A stretch of 40,023 bases of DNA from JAFNGF01 sp964567045 (GCA_964567045.1 CAZMLE010000035.1:1-40023); one strand, 5' to 3'. Positions 31,639 through 40,023 are shown, numbered from the stretch's first letter. A program made the numbers and translations. The notes: generated by a model from the letters alone, not told the origin.

Positions 31639-31689
31639 ATAATACGAAAAATGCACAGGGTTTGACAATTGTGGAAACTACGTATTTTT
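31639..31689 (-). promoter_or_regulatory. Promoter with FixJ-like box, reading left
   Basis: On the minus strand: AAAAA, TACGTAG (31684-31678), TTTCCACAA, -35 TTGTCA (31668-31663), an 18-nt spacer and -10 TATTAT (31644-31639). Box, gap and spacer lengths match the rightward promoter at 30451-30501 exactly. It would drive the candidate sRNA. Confidence 0.65.
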
Positions 31690-31822
31690 ACCAAAAATTT
31701 TATGGGCAGGTAGCAGCCCGATTAGGCTACATAAATAAGGTTTTGCCGGCTGTAAAACCGCTCTCAGCTACTATTTAACGCGATGTACAAGTTTTCAAAA
31801 ACGCGGTTTTTAACCCAAAAAC

Positions 31823-31878
31823 AGGCCCGCTTTTTCCCCTTTGACCCGAGTTTCAAGAAAAAACTCGCTTTACGGGCC
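31823..31878. terminator. Nested hairpin downstream of the FixJ-like gene
   Basis: An outer GGCCCG (31823-31828) pairs with CGGGCC (31873-31878), and an inner CGAGTTT (31847-31853) pairs with AAACTCG (31861-31867). It lies 40-95 bp beyond the leftward regulator stop, with T/A runs beside it, so it may end the kinase-regulator transcript. Another hairpin, GGTTTT with AAAACC, is at about 31739-31759. Confidence 0.45.
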
Positions 31879-31915
31879 AAAAACAAGGGTTGTCATAAAA
31901 AACCTGTACACGGCG

Positions 31916-32527
31916 TTACTGTTTATTTGTGGGCGTCTCAGTCATTCCGAGAGTGGTGGCCCGTCTGACCAGAGCGACTACACTACTGACGCCGAGCTTA
32001 CGCATAAGGCGGTTGCGGTGCACCTCGATGGTTCTTAGCGAACGGTGGAACATTTGGGCAATTTCTCTGTTGCTTTTGCCGTCCAGGATTAGCTGCAAGA
32101 TTCTCATCTCCACTCTGGTAAGCGCTTTGCCCAGCAGTCGGTCGAGCGGAGTACTTCTTTGCAGCACAGACTCCACAACCGAGAGGAATCTCTTTCGGTT
32201 CAGAGGCTTTTCGATAAAATCCAAAGCGCCAGCCTTTAGTGCTCGCACCGCCATCGGCACATCGCCGTAGCCTGTTATTACAAGAACCGGCAGCCAGGGG
32301 GCGATGCGTTTTGTCTCGGTTAAAAGCTCTATGCCGTCCATATCAGGCATTTTCACATCGGTTATAAGTAAATCGCACCTCTTGGAACGTAACCGCTCCA
32401 GGCAATAGCGTGCACGGGCGAAGCAACTGACTTTTGGGCCTAACTGCTCAAGGGTTCTGCTGACTACCCTGCGTACGGTAGGCTCATCGTCCACAAAGAA
32501 AATATGCTGTCTGGTATAGTCCGTCAT
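31916..32527 (-). CDS. FixJ-like (NarL/LuxR-type) response regulator
   Basis: This 203-aa regulator has an N-terminal receiver domain: acidic pair D13-D14, phospho-acceptor D57 (LLITDVKMPDMDG), T85 (VITGYGD) and K107 (DFIEKPL). A C-terminal LuxR-type helix-turn-helix follows (~133-178, LTRVEMRILQLILDGKSNRE and IAQMFHRSLRTIEVHRNRLM). The VITGYGDVPMAVRALKAGA stretch is typical of the FixJ/TodT branch. It starts 2 bp after the kinase stop, so the pair is one operon and presumably one phosphorelay. Boxes resembling TAMGTAG, the FixJ motif, occur at three places within 2.1 kb, making local target genes likely. Confidence 0.93.
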   Translation of the reverse strand: MTDYTRQHIFFVDDEPTVRRVVSRTLEQLGPKVSCFARARYCLERLRSKRCDLLITDVKMPDMDGIELLTETKRIAPWLPVLVITGYGDVPMAVRALKAGALDFIEKPLNRKRFLSVVESVLQRSTPLDRLLGKALTRVEMRILQLILDGKSNREIAQMFHRSLRTIEVHRNRLMRKLGVSSVVALVRRATTLGMTETPTNKQ

Positions 32528-32529
32528 TG

Positions 32530-35500
32530 CTACCGCCCTAAGCTCTGGTAGGTCTTACCGATAGGCAAGGCGACGAAGAAGGTCGCACCTTTGCCCGGCT
32601 TGTTTTCCACCCAGACTTTGCCGCCGGCTCTGGATACGATATGCTGGACAATAAGAAGTCCCAGGCCGGTTCCTTCGCAGGCGGGCCTGGTGGTAAAGAA
32701 CGGCTCAAAAATCTTATCCAAATTCTCCGGCGCAACACCGCCGCAGTTGTCGGCGAACCGCAATTCGATGCGATCATCTTCTACGGCGCCGCTTATAGTA
32801 AGCTGGCGTTTCCTCTTGCCATCAGCGGCGTGGATGGCGTTATCGGCCAGCGCAAAAAACAACTGCTCCATGTCCTTCTCGCGAGCGTATATCGGCGGCA
32901 GTTTCTCCAGGTCTTTTAGTTGCACCGAAATGTTGGCTCGCTGAGCATTTTTGTTTAGCAGCCGCGCAATCCTTTCAGCGACTTCTCTAAGATTTACCTC
33001 GGTGATAGCTTTCTCTGAGGATTGGCGTGCAAAATTGCGAACCCTGTCGACAACTGAGACTGCATCCGAAACCCCCTCAAGACCATCCTTGAGTTCTTCT
33101 AAGATGTCACCCGGACATGAGGTTGCTTCCAACTGCGCCAATGAATTCTCAATTGACAGGCGAATGGTGGTCAGCGGCTGGGTCAGCTCGTGGGCTACAG
33201 TAGCACTTAAAGTGCCCAGTGAGGCCAGTCGCTCCGTCTGGGCCATTCTCTCCCGGTATAGATTAAGCTCTCTTTCTTGCTGCTTGGACTCAGTGATATC
33301 CCAGAAAATGCCAAGTATCCCAGTGACATTGCCCTGTTCATCTCGGAGAGGTGTTTTGACCGTATGGACAATAAACTCTTGGCCCTCCAGAATGTATTTC
33401 TCTTCGATGTCTGTTGTCTGGCCTGATTCAACGATTCGTCTGTCGTCTGCCCTGTATTTCTCAGCCAGTTTCTTGGGGTAGAAGTCGTAATCTGTTTTTC
33501 CAACGATCTGGTCTGCTTTTATTCTCAAATCCCGGGCGTAGTTTTCATTGCAAGATATGTAAACAGAGTTTCTGTCTTTAAGGAATACCTTTTGAGTAAG
33601 ATTCTCAAGAAGCGTCCTGTACTTAATCTCGCTTTGCCGAAGTGCGTCCTCCGCTTGCTTACGTTCGGTTACGTCTGTGGCAATTAACGTCACCGCGACA
33701 ACCTGCCCGCCTTGCTTGATGGGTCCGAGCCGGCTCTGGTACCATGAAGTGCGCCCATCAGACCCGGCACCCGCAAGCTCGTAACTGTAAGACTGGCTGG
33801 TGCGCACGACCTCCTCCAAGGCATGTCGCAATACATCTCGATACTCAGGGAGCACGTAGTCATAAACGCTGGTGCCGATTGCCTCCTCCGGAGTGTAAGG
33901 CGGCACGGTGCGATTCATAAACATAATGGTCCCATCAGGGTCGGCAGTCAAAATTACATCCGGTGCGTTTTCCGCCAGACAGCGCCACTTTTGTTCGGCT
34001 TCTCTCAAGGCCTCTTCTGTTTTTTTGCGTTCGGTGATGTCGCTGTAGACGCCCAGAACACCGATGGTTTCTCCTTCGGCATTTTTGAGCGGAACCTTAC
34101 TTGTGTTCACCCAAATAGTGTCACCAGACAGCGTTGTCGATGGCTCTTCATAAGTAAGCTTTGATCCGCCAGTTTCTAAAACCTTCTTATCATCGGCACG
34201 GTAAAGCTCTGCCTGATGTTTCCACACTAGCTCAAAATCACTTTTCCCAACAATTTCATCAGCCGATTTTAAGCCAGCGTCTTTTACAAATGCCTCATTG
34301 CAACCAAGATACTTCGAGTCTTTATTCTTCCAAAAGACCCTGACGGGGAGTATATCAATAATTCGCCTGAGAATGTTTCGCGATTCTCGCAGATCCTCCT
34401 CAGCCTGCTTGTGTTCGGTCATGTCGAACCCGAAAATAGCCACCTTTGTCACTTTGCCGGCGGAGTCCTTGATAGGATTGAGTGAGTGCAGTATATGTCT
34501 TTCGCCGCTAACATCCTCAAATATGACAGGCTGACCAGTGCGGATAACCTTCTCCACTTGCAGCTTTCTTGTTTCGGCTACGTCATCCCGAATAAAATCG
34601 TAAGCGCATTTACCAATCAGCTCGCCAAGAGTTGCGCCTAATCTTTCCGCAGTCACTCTGTTTGCTGCCAGGACAGTTCCATCTGGTTCTATAAGCAGCA
34701 CTGATTCGGTTACTGAGTCGATGATTGACCTCAGGGTAGCCTCGTCCTCTCTTAGTTTCTTTTCTGCCTTTTTGCGCTGCGTGATATCGCGGGTTATTCC
34801 TTGAATGCCGGTGATAGTATCTCCATCGTATATCGGGCGGACATTTGTTTCGACGGTGATTGTTTGTCCTGTTGCGGTTCGATACTCCACCTCAAATGGT
34901 GGTACTTGTTCTCCCGCCAAAAACCTGGCAAGATTCACGCTCACGATCTGATGATATTGGGGTGTCACGACATCTCTGAAGTTAAGGCCGACAAATTTCT
35001 CAGCCGGGATTCCCGATCGTTCCTCAATAATCTTGTTTACGTAGGTAAAGTTTCCTTTAGTATCGGTTTGGTAGACGCCATCAGTGATGTTGTCCACAAG
35101 CTCGCGATATTTCTTGTGACTCTCCTGTAATTCGTACTCAGCCCTTTTGCGCTCGGTGATATCTCTGATTATGCCGCGGGTCCCTACAACCACCCCGTCT
35201 CTTATTATGGGCGTTGAGCTGAATTCAACATGGCGGGGCCTTCCTTTTTTATCGATCATCACCGTTTCAGTGGTGATTTTTTCTCCGCCGAGGATCCGCT
35301 TGAATACGGCCACGGCGTTGGGCAGATACTCTGGTGGAATCCATTGACTAAAGTTTTTCCCGACAACTTCTTCAGGCTCCCGTCCAAACGTGGCCTTGCC
35401 GGCCTTGTTTACGGAGGTTACATTTCCTTGTGTATCCAGGGTGTATACAATGTCGGTCATCTCTTCGACAAGGTCTCTATACTTATTCTCACTCTCCTGC

Positions 35501-36333
35501 AGCGCATCCTGCGCCCTCTTTTGCTCAGTAATATCCCGGGCAATGGCAATGAGCCCGATGATGTCTCCTTTACCGTCAAACTGTGGAACCTTTATAGCTT
35601 GGAACCAGCGCTCCTTTCCATCTGCACCGGTCATACGCTTGGTGACTTCAGTTGGCTTTCCTGTCCTGAAAACAAGGTTGTCGTCTTCGATATTTCTCTT
35701 GGCCTGGTCTTTGTCTGGCATTATTTCATAGTCATTCTTCCCAATAACTTGCCCACGCGACAATCCGAAAGCCTCTAAGGTCTTATTATTGGCAACAACA
35801 TATCTGCTTTCGAGGTCTTTGAAAAAGATGGCATCCTGTGCAGACTCTATCATAAATTCATATTGTCTGAGTTTATCTTCCTTTTGCTTGCGCTCGGTGA
35901 TATCCACCCCATAAGCGTTCAGATAACCTTCTTGCGCCACCGGCGCCAGCGTTACCAGGAATATTCGCCCATCGACGCAGTTGAACTCAAACGTGGATAC
36001 CTCGCCCCGGCTTAGAGCTTCTTTTGCCCGTTGACAGCAGGGGTCCGGCAGAGGCTCACCTACGCGGCGCTGCCAGGTCTGCAAAACAATAGAACTGGCA
36101 TCGTTGGCGTAGAGAACTGTGCAATCCTTTGATATTCTCAAGACAGGGTTGGGGTCTTCGGCGGGCAATTTCGCCAGATTGGCGATTTCTTGTTCGGCCG
36201 GCTTGCGAACCGCTATTTCTTGTTCAAGTCCGCAAATCCGCCGGCGTAAAAATTCTAACTCTTGTAGTCCGCCAAGGGCGGATGCTTCGCTTTCTTGCTC
36301 GTCTGGCATACTGTGGCGTCCCAGTCGAAACAT
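32530..36333 (-). CDS. Cytoplasmic multi-PAS sensor histidine kinase
   Basis: This ~1267-aa kinase has no membrane segment. Eight consecutive PAS/PAC units of ~125 residues run from about 60 to 1030. Each opens like DLVEEMTDIVYTLDTQGNVT or TLLENLTQKVFLKDRNSVYI and closes with a PAC signature such as GIIRDITERKRAE. A HisKA domain follows with the phospho-accepting His in SATVAHELTQPLTTIR (~1048). The HATPase domain has the N-box LADNAIHAADG, G1 DNCGGV and G2 EGTGLGLLI. It pairs with the FixJ-like regulator 2 bp downstream. Several PAS units probably bind small ligands, heme or flavin; which cannot be told by eye. ATG 36333 is used; ATG 36309 and a TTG at 36354 are alternatives, none with a strong ribosome site. 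Confidence 0.92.
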   Translation of the reverse strand: MFRLGRHSMPDEQESEASALGGLQELEFLRRRICGLEQEIAVRKPAEQEIANLAKLPAEDPNPVLRISKDCTVLYANDASSIVLQTWQRRVGEPLPDPCCQRAKEALSRGEVSTFEFNCVDGRIFLVTLAPVAQEGYLNAYGVDITERKQKEDKLRQYEFMIESAQDAIFFKDLESRYVVANNKTLEAFGLSRGQVIGKNDYEIMPDKDQAKRNIEDDNLVFRTGKPTEVTKRMTGADGKERWFQAIKVPQFDGKGDIIGLIAIARDITEQKRAQDALQESENKYRDLVEEMTDIVYTLDTQGNVTSVNKAGKATFGREPEEVVGKNFSQWIPPEYLPNAVAVFKRILGGEKITTETVMIDKKGRPRHVEFSSTPIIRDGVVVGTRGIIRDITERKRAEYELQESHKKYRELVDNITDGVYQTDTKGNFTYVNKIIEERSGIPAEKFVGLNFRDVVTPQYHQIVSVNLARFLAGEQVPPFEVEYRTATGQTITVETNVRPIYDGDTITGIQGITRDITQRKKAEKKLREDEATLRSIIDSVTESVLLIEPDGTVLAANRVTAERLGATLGELIGKCAYDFIRDDVAETRKLQVEKVIRTGQPVIFEDVSGERHILHSLNPIKDSAGKVTKVAIFGFDMTEHKQAEEDLRESRNILRRIIDILPVRVFWKNKDSKYLGCNEAFVKDAGLKSADEIVGKSDFELVWKHQAELYRADDKKVLETGGSKLTYEEPSTTLSGDTIWVNTSKVPLKNAEGETIGVLGVYSDITERKKTEEALREAEQKWRCLAENAPDVILTADPDGTIMFMNRTVPPYTPEEAIGTSVYDYVLPEYRDVLRHALEEVVRTSQSYSYELAGAGSDGRTSWYQSRLGPIKQGGQVVAVTLIATDVTERKQAEDALRQSEIKYRTLLENLTQKVFLKDRNSVYISCNENYARDLRIKADQIVGKTDYDFYPKKLAEKYRADDRRIVESGQTTDIEEKYILEGQEFIVHTVKTPLRDEQGNVTGILGIFWDITESKQQERELNLYRERMAQTERLASLGTLSATVAHELTQPLTTIRLSIENSLAQLEATSCPGDILEELKDGLEGVSDAVSVVDRVRNFARQSSEKAITEVNLREVAERIARLLNKNAQRANISVQLKDLEKLPPIYAREKDMEQLFFALADNAIHAADGKRKRQLTISGAVEDDRIELRFADNCGGVAPENLDKIFEPFFTTRPACEGTGLGLLIVQHIVSRAGGKVWVENKPGKGATFFVALPIGKTYQSLGR

Positions 36334-36375
36334 ATACCCAAGTAACAGATTCAACCGAATTAGGCAACAAAAACA

Positions 36376-36404
36376 TTCAAAAGGCAGGAAACATTTGCTA
36401 AAAT
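36376..36404 (+). promoter_or_regulatory. Promoter of hisA, suggesting a leaderless mRNA
   Basis: TTCAAA (36376-36381), a 17-nt spacer and TAAAAT (36399-36404) lie so close that transcription would begin at about 36411-36412, only 2-3 nt before the ATG at 36414. No ribosome site precedes the start, which fits leaderless translation. Confidence 0.45.
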
Positions 36405-36413
36405 CTTACAAAT

Positions 36414-37133
36414 ATGTACATCATACCCGCAATTGACCTAATTAACGGTAAGTGTGTCAGACTGATACAGGGACAATATCAGCATCAGATAACCTACCAG
36501 GACGACCCTCTCAAGCAGGCCAAAGAATTTATCTCGCAAGGAGCGCAGTGGCTGCATATCATCGACCTGGATGGCGCCAAGCTCGGTAAGCCGGTCAATA
36601 CGGATGCTATATCGGCTATCGCAGCCCTCGGCAAATTGAAAATCGAAGTGGGCGGCGGACTACGTGACGAGACGGGCATAAAGCAGTTATTTGAAATGGG
36701 CGTCGAACGGGCAATCATCGGCACCAGGGCGATAAGTGACTTTACCTGGTTCAGCCGGATGACTAAAAAATTCACCGGCAGAATTGCGCTGTCACTTGAT
36801 GCCCGAGGCCCAAAGGTCGCCACTCACGGCTGGACAGAGGATAGTCCAGAGCTACTGGTTGAATTTGCAGCCAGGGCAGCGAAACTGCCGATAGCCGCGA
36901 TAATTTATACCGACATTACCAAAGACGGAATGATGGCTGGGCCAAACCTTGAACGAACAAAAGCGCTGATCGAAGCTGTGGATGTGCCTGTTATCGCTTC
37001 CGGCGGCGTGAGCACGATAGAGGACATAAAGAAACTGGCCGAATTAGGCGCCGCCGCGGCAATAATCGGCCGCGCCTTATACGAAGGCACACTTAAACTT
37101 TCAGGCGCCATACACGCCGCAGCGAGCGGGTGA
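36414..37133 (+). CDS. hisA: Phosphoribosylformimino-AICAR isomerase (HisA)
   Basis: This 239-aa (beta/alpha)8 barrel of normal length catalyses the fourth step of histidine synthesis, the Amadori rearrangement of ProFAR to PRFAR (EC 5.3.1.16), in the cytoplasm. Both catalytic aspartates are present: D8 (IIPAIDLINGKCVRLIQGQY) and the one in IYTDITKDGMMAGPN (~163-177). The phosphate-binding motifs VGGGLR (~79-84) and ASGGVSTIEDI (~199-209) are also present. No other his gene is in the window. It is transcribed away from the kinase operon and appears monocistronic. Confidence 0.95.
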   Translation: MYIIPAIDLINGKCVRLIQGQYQHQITYQDDPLKQAKEFISQGAQWLHIIDLDGAKLGKPVNTDAISAIAALGKLKIEVGGGLRDETGIKQLFEMGVERAIIGTRAISDFTWFSRMTKKFTGRIALSLDARGPKVATHGWTEDSPELLVEFAARAAKLPIAAIIYTDITKDGMMAGPNLERTKALIEAVDVPVIASGGVSTIEDIKKLAELGAAAAIIGRALYEGTLKLSGAIHAAASG

Positions 37134-37150
37134 CATCCTCCTCTGCCCTC

Positions 37151-37204
37151 TGTCATCCGTCGTCCGTCATCTGTCTTCCGTCATCCGTCGTCTATCGTCC
37201 CTCG
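37151..37204. repeat. CATCCGTCGTC tandem repeat after hisA
   Basis: GTCATCCGTCGTCCGTCATC, TGTCTTCCGTCATCCGTCGT and so on form an imperfect tandem of GTCATCC / GTCGTCC units. This is the complement of the GACGR family at 6.2, 10.7 and 13.6 kb. It ends at the stop codon of an ankyrin remnant. Confidence 0.6.
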
Positions 37205-37390
37205 TTATTCTTTCGCCACGTGCTTACGCAAAAGCCCAACGATTTCTTCGTGTCCTTGCTCCTTTGCCAATGATAAAGCTGTTTGCTCCTTGTTATCTTT
37301 TACGTTTATATCGGCGCCTTTGGCAATCAGCAGTTCTACCACATCCTTGTGGCCTTTTAAGCACGCTGTGTGCAGCGGCGTCTGGCCGAT
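37205..37390 (-). pseudogene. C-terminal ankyrin-repeat remnant
   Basis: The minus strand reads a clear two-repeat ankyrin end: IGQTPLHTACLKGHKDVVEL, LIAKGADINVKDNKEQTALS and LAKEQGHEEIVGLLRKHVAK before TAA. There is no Met or alternative start with a ribosome site, and an in-frame TAG lies immediately upstream of the first Ile, so it is a truncated gene. The 140 bp between this and the LRR gene contain an eight-C run (37520-37527) and no supported gene. Confidence 0.7.
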
Positions 37391-37530
37391 CTATCCACCA
37401 ATCCGTAACCATGCTCTCATCGTCGCCCGTGACGGCGAACTTGGAGAATCTTGTTGACAGCGTCATTGTGGACGCTACTGTTTGTGGCTTAGGTGGCCCC
37501 CATTTCGGCGCGTCTCCTGCCCCCCCCTTT

Positions 37531-40023
37531 TCATCGCTTTTCACCAGCTCCTTGTACGTCCAGCTTTGGGAGGCCCTGCTTGACCTGCTGTGCACCCGCG
37601 TCCGTGACCTGCGTGCGGGCCACCACTAGTCCCTGCAAGTTGGTCAGGCCCTTGAGGTGGGTCATGCCTGCATCCGTCACCTGGGTGTCCATCAAATCTA
37701 ACCAGTGCAATTCGGTCAGGCCTTCGAGATGCTCCAGGCCCGCATCCGTGACCTTGGTGCCCTGCAAATACAATTGCTGTAGTTCGGTCATGCCCTTGAG
37801 ATGAACAAGACCCGGACCTGTGATCTTTGTCCTGAAGAGAGTCAGCCGCTGCAGTCTGGTCAGGCCCTTGAGATGTTCGAGTCCTGCGTCCGTGACCTGC
37901 GTGCCGCCCAGCCATAGGTTCCTCAAGTTGGTCAGGCCCTTGAGATGCTCCAGGCCTGCGTCCGTGACCTGCGCGCCGGGTGATAGCTCCCTCAAGTTGG
38001 TCAGGCCCTTGAGATGCTCCAGGCCCGCGTCCGTGACCTGCGTGCTGAGTGATAGGTACCTCAAGTTGGTCAGGCCCTTGAGGTGGGCCATGCCTGCATC
38101 CGTCACCTGGGTGTCAGACAAATCTAACCGCTGTAATCCGGTCAGGCCCTTGAGGTGGGCCATGCCTGCATCCGTCACCTGGGTGTCAGACAAANNNNNN
38201 NNNNNNNNNNNNNNNNNNNNNNNNNNNNNNNNNNNNNNNNNNNNNNNNNNNNNNNNNNNNNNNNNNNNNNNNNNNNNNNNNNNNNNNNNNNNNNTCTAAC
38301 GACTGCAATTCTGTCAGGCCTTCGAGATGCTCCAGACCCGCATCATTGACCTTAGTGTTGGACAAATTCAATCGCTGCAGTCCGGTCATGCCCTTGAGAT
38401 GGGCTAGACCCACATCCTTGATTGTGGTGCGGTTCAAGTCTAGTACCCGCAATCCGGTCAGGCCCTTGAGACATTCCAGACCCCCGTCTGTGATCTGGGT
38501 GCCCCCCATCCCAAGTTCCTGCAATCCGGTCAGACCCTTGAGACAGTATAGGGCGTGATCCGCCGTATCCGTGCGAGACAAGTATAGCCTCTTCAGTCCG
38601 GGCAGGCCGGCGAGGTGGCGCAGACCCACTTGTTTGATCCTCAGGTTGTCAGACAGATTCAACTCCTGTAGTCCGGGCAGGCCCTTGAGATGCTGCAATC
38701 CCTCATCGGTGACTCGGGTTCCACTCAAGTCCAGGGTCTGCAATCTGGTCAGGGCCCTGAGATGAACCAGACCTGCATTTGTGACTGGGGTATCGTTCAA
38801 TCGCAGTATCTGCAATTCGGACATGCCCTTGAGAAATTCCAGGCCAGGACCTGTGATCTCTGTGCTCGACAGATCCACCTGGCGCAGTCCAGTCAAGCCA
38901 TCGAGATAGGCCAGGCCCGTATCTGTGATCTGGGTCTTGGACAAACACAATCGCTGCAATCCGGTCAGGCCTTTGAGATGGGCCAAGCCGGCGTCCGTGA
39001 CCGGGGCGTAGTACAAGTCCAACCGCTGCAATCTGGTCAGGCCTTTGAGGTGAGCCAAGCCGGCATCCGTGACCGGGGCGTAGTACAATTCTAACGACTG
39101 CAACCCGGTCAGGCCTTCGAGATGGGCCAGGCCGGCATCCGTGACCGAGGCGTAGGTCAGATTCAAGAACTCCAGCCCGGTCAAACCCGCCAAGTGCCTC
39201 AAATCGGAGTTTGTGGCCCGTTCCAGTTTCAGACCGGGAACACCATTTTGGCTCATCTCTCTGATGAGCAGGCCCCAGTCCTCCACCTGCAGCGCGGGTT
39301 GTACCAACCAAAGCATACATGCAGGGATCTCCAACGGAGCGACGCTCGGCGTACGCCCAATCGATTCCCAAGCGTCATTACCAGCCTCTTGAACAATCAC
39401 ATGGAACGCTACCTTGGAGTTGAAGGTCCGGGCGGCATAACGAGGTTGCTCCGGTTTCTCGCTGTCCGCGGCGGCCTGAGGGAGTGATTTGGCGGGCTTG
39501 TCTGCACTCTGAGTTGTTGGTTGCACTTCGCCTCTAGCGGTCAGTACGAGCGCGGTCGGGATGGTCACGAGGCCTATGAGCAGTGCGACTGTCACAGCTA
39601 CTAAGCTTGGGCGTTTGTAGAATTTTTTTCCTGGTCTTAACATGGTTTTTATCCTTTCCTCGATATTTTTAACTGGACCGGCTACAGCCAACGATGGAAC
39701 CGGCCGGGTCGATTCTTGCTCGCGAATCAATATGTTTACAATCGCCTTACTGTAATCTCTGGCTTTAGCACCTAAGCGAGCGATGGCCATCTCATCGCAG
39801 CATTTCTCCCGCTCAGCGCGGATTCTCTTGTTCACCCACCAAACAAGCGGATGAAACCAGAATATGGCTTGAGCCATTACCTGCAAAAGATTGACCGCCG
39901 CATCAAAACGCAGGATGTGGCCTATCTCGTGGCCTAAGACGCCTTTGCGGTGCTCAGCATTATCAACCTTAGGGCTACCGGAAAAAACCTGCTCGGATGA
40001 AGATAACGCAAGCAGCGAGTTGC
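37531..40023 (-). CDS. M56-family (BlaR1/MecR1-like) metallopeptidase fused to leucine-rich repeats, partial
   Basis: The gene enters from the right edge and ends at 37531. The first visible part carries the zinc-peptidase motif HEIGH (VLGHEIGHILRFDAAVN), then IFWFHPLVWWVNKRIRAERE and KCCDE, the M56 signature. A last membrane helix follows (LVAVTVALLIGLVTIPTALV), then an external region of about 20 or more LRRs of 24 residues (for example LKGLTRLQRLDLYYAPVTDA). The protease side probably cleaves a repressor in the cytoplasm or at the membrane, as BlaR1 does, while the LRR part would sense the outside. A 100-N gap (38195-38294) interrupts the LRR region, so total length and frame across the gap are unknown; the two sides are in different frames if the gap is taken literally. 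The C-terminus is QQVKQGLPKLDVQGAGEKR. Confidence 0.8.
37620..39210. repeat. 72-bp tandem DNA repeats encoding LRR units
   Basis: Units such as GGTCAGGCCCTTGAGATGCT and GCGTCCGTGACCTGCGTG recur every ~72 bp (24 codons) on both sides of the gap. Near-identical adjacent units imply recent duplication, and also explain the failed assembly between them. Confidence 0.75.
38195..38294. other. Assembly gap of 100 N
   Basis: Exactly 100 undetermined bases, the usual size of a scaffold gap of unknown length, lie inside the tandem LRR coding repeats. Confidence 0.98.

Noticed and set aside
31783..32038. Plus-strand short frames beside the FixJ-like gene
   Set aside because: They overlap nested hairpins and the antisense of the regulator, with no ribosome site.
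37293..37595. 100-codon minus-strand frame between hisA and the LRR gene
   Set aside because: It overlaps the LRR 3' end and the ankyrin remnant in other frames, which both read better; a poly-C run makes frames here unreliable.
37620..39210. Regular ~72-bp repeats that could suggest a CRISPR array
   Set aside because: There are no conserved repeat/variable spacer blocks; the unit is a translated 24-residue LRR in one open frame.

Overview
The window looks like a chromosomal segment of an uncultured Planctomycetes-type bacterium (Phycisphaerae/Sedimentisphaerales-like), probably from a metagenome scaffold with one 100-N gap. This is inferred from gene content: an ECF sigma factor overlapping a one-TM lipoprotein-sorting-like partner, Tat-exported Gfo/Idh/MocA proteins, large secreted CBM9/PA14/Fn3 proteins with a dockerin-like tail, PQQ-propeller proteins, DUF4091 and apiosidase-like hydrolases, PAC2 proteins, and an M56 peptidase fused to leucine-rich repeats. 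No rRNA, tRNA, CRISPR array or phage module was seen.

Layout. 1-2.8 kb: short repeats, then a leftward sigma/anti-sigma-like operon bracketed by two near-identical palindromes. 2.9-6.2 kb: a rightward Tat oxidoreductase and a HEAT-repeat protein. 6.6-10.0 kb: a leftward 1147-aa secreted multidomain protein. 10.3-16.7 kb: a leftward, translationally coupled operon of a PQQ propeller with a degenerate methyltransferase-like front, an unknown membrane-anchored protein, a FtsX/MacB-type permease and its ATPase. 16.9-23.6 kb: a leftward carbohydrate-catabolism operon (ketopantoate-reductase-like, Gfo/Idh, DUF4091, apiosidase-like hydrolase, serine hydrolase). 23.7-26.6 kb: a rightward zinc alcohol dehydrogenase and two tandem PAC2 proteins. 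26.9-29.3 kb: a STAS protein, a PilX-like protein split by a -1 frameshift at a slippery heptamer, and a coiled-coil protein. 29.3-32.5 kb: a regulatory island with small membrane proteins, a CBS protein and two candidate small RNAs, beside a FixJ-like regulator and its 8-PAS kinase (32.5-36.3 kb). Then hisA, an ankyrin remnant, and an M56-LRR gene running off the right edge.

The most interesting region is 30.4-32.5 kb. Two sigma70-like promoters in opposite orientation share a box, TACGTAG then TTTCCACAA, placed identically 9 nt upstream of the -35 hexamer. The box resembles the TAMGTAG motif recognised by FixJ, and a FixJ-like regulator and PAS kinase lie next to it. One promoter leads to a 30-aa membrane peptide gene ended by a strong hairpin. 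The other leads to a ~120-nt candidate sRNA whose hairpin loop is CUCCU (anti-Shine-Dalgarno), ended by a 13-bp stem. This looks like a compact, possibly undescribed two-component/sRNA/small-protein circuit.

A second theme is dense short dispersed repeats (at least six families). Several sit inside or at the ends of genes: in-frame inserts in the ABC ATPase and both PAC2 proteins, and repeat-supplied stop codons.
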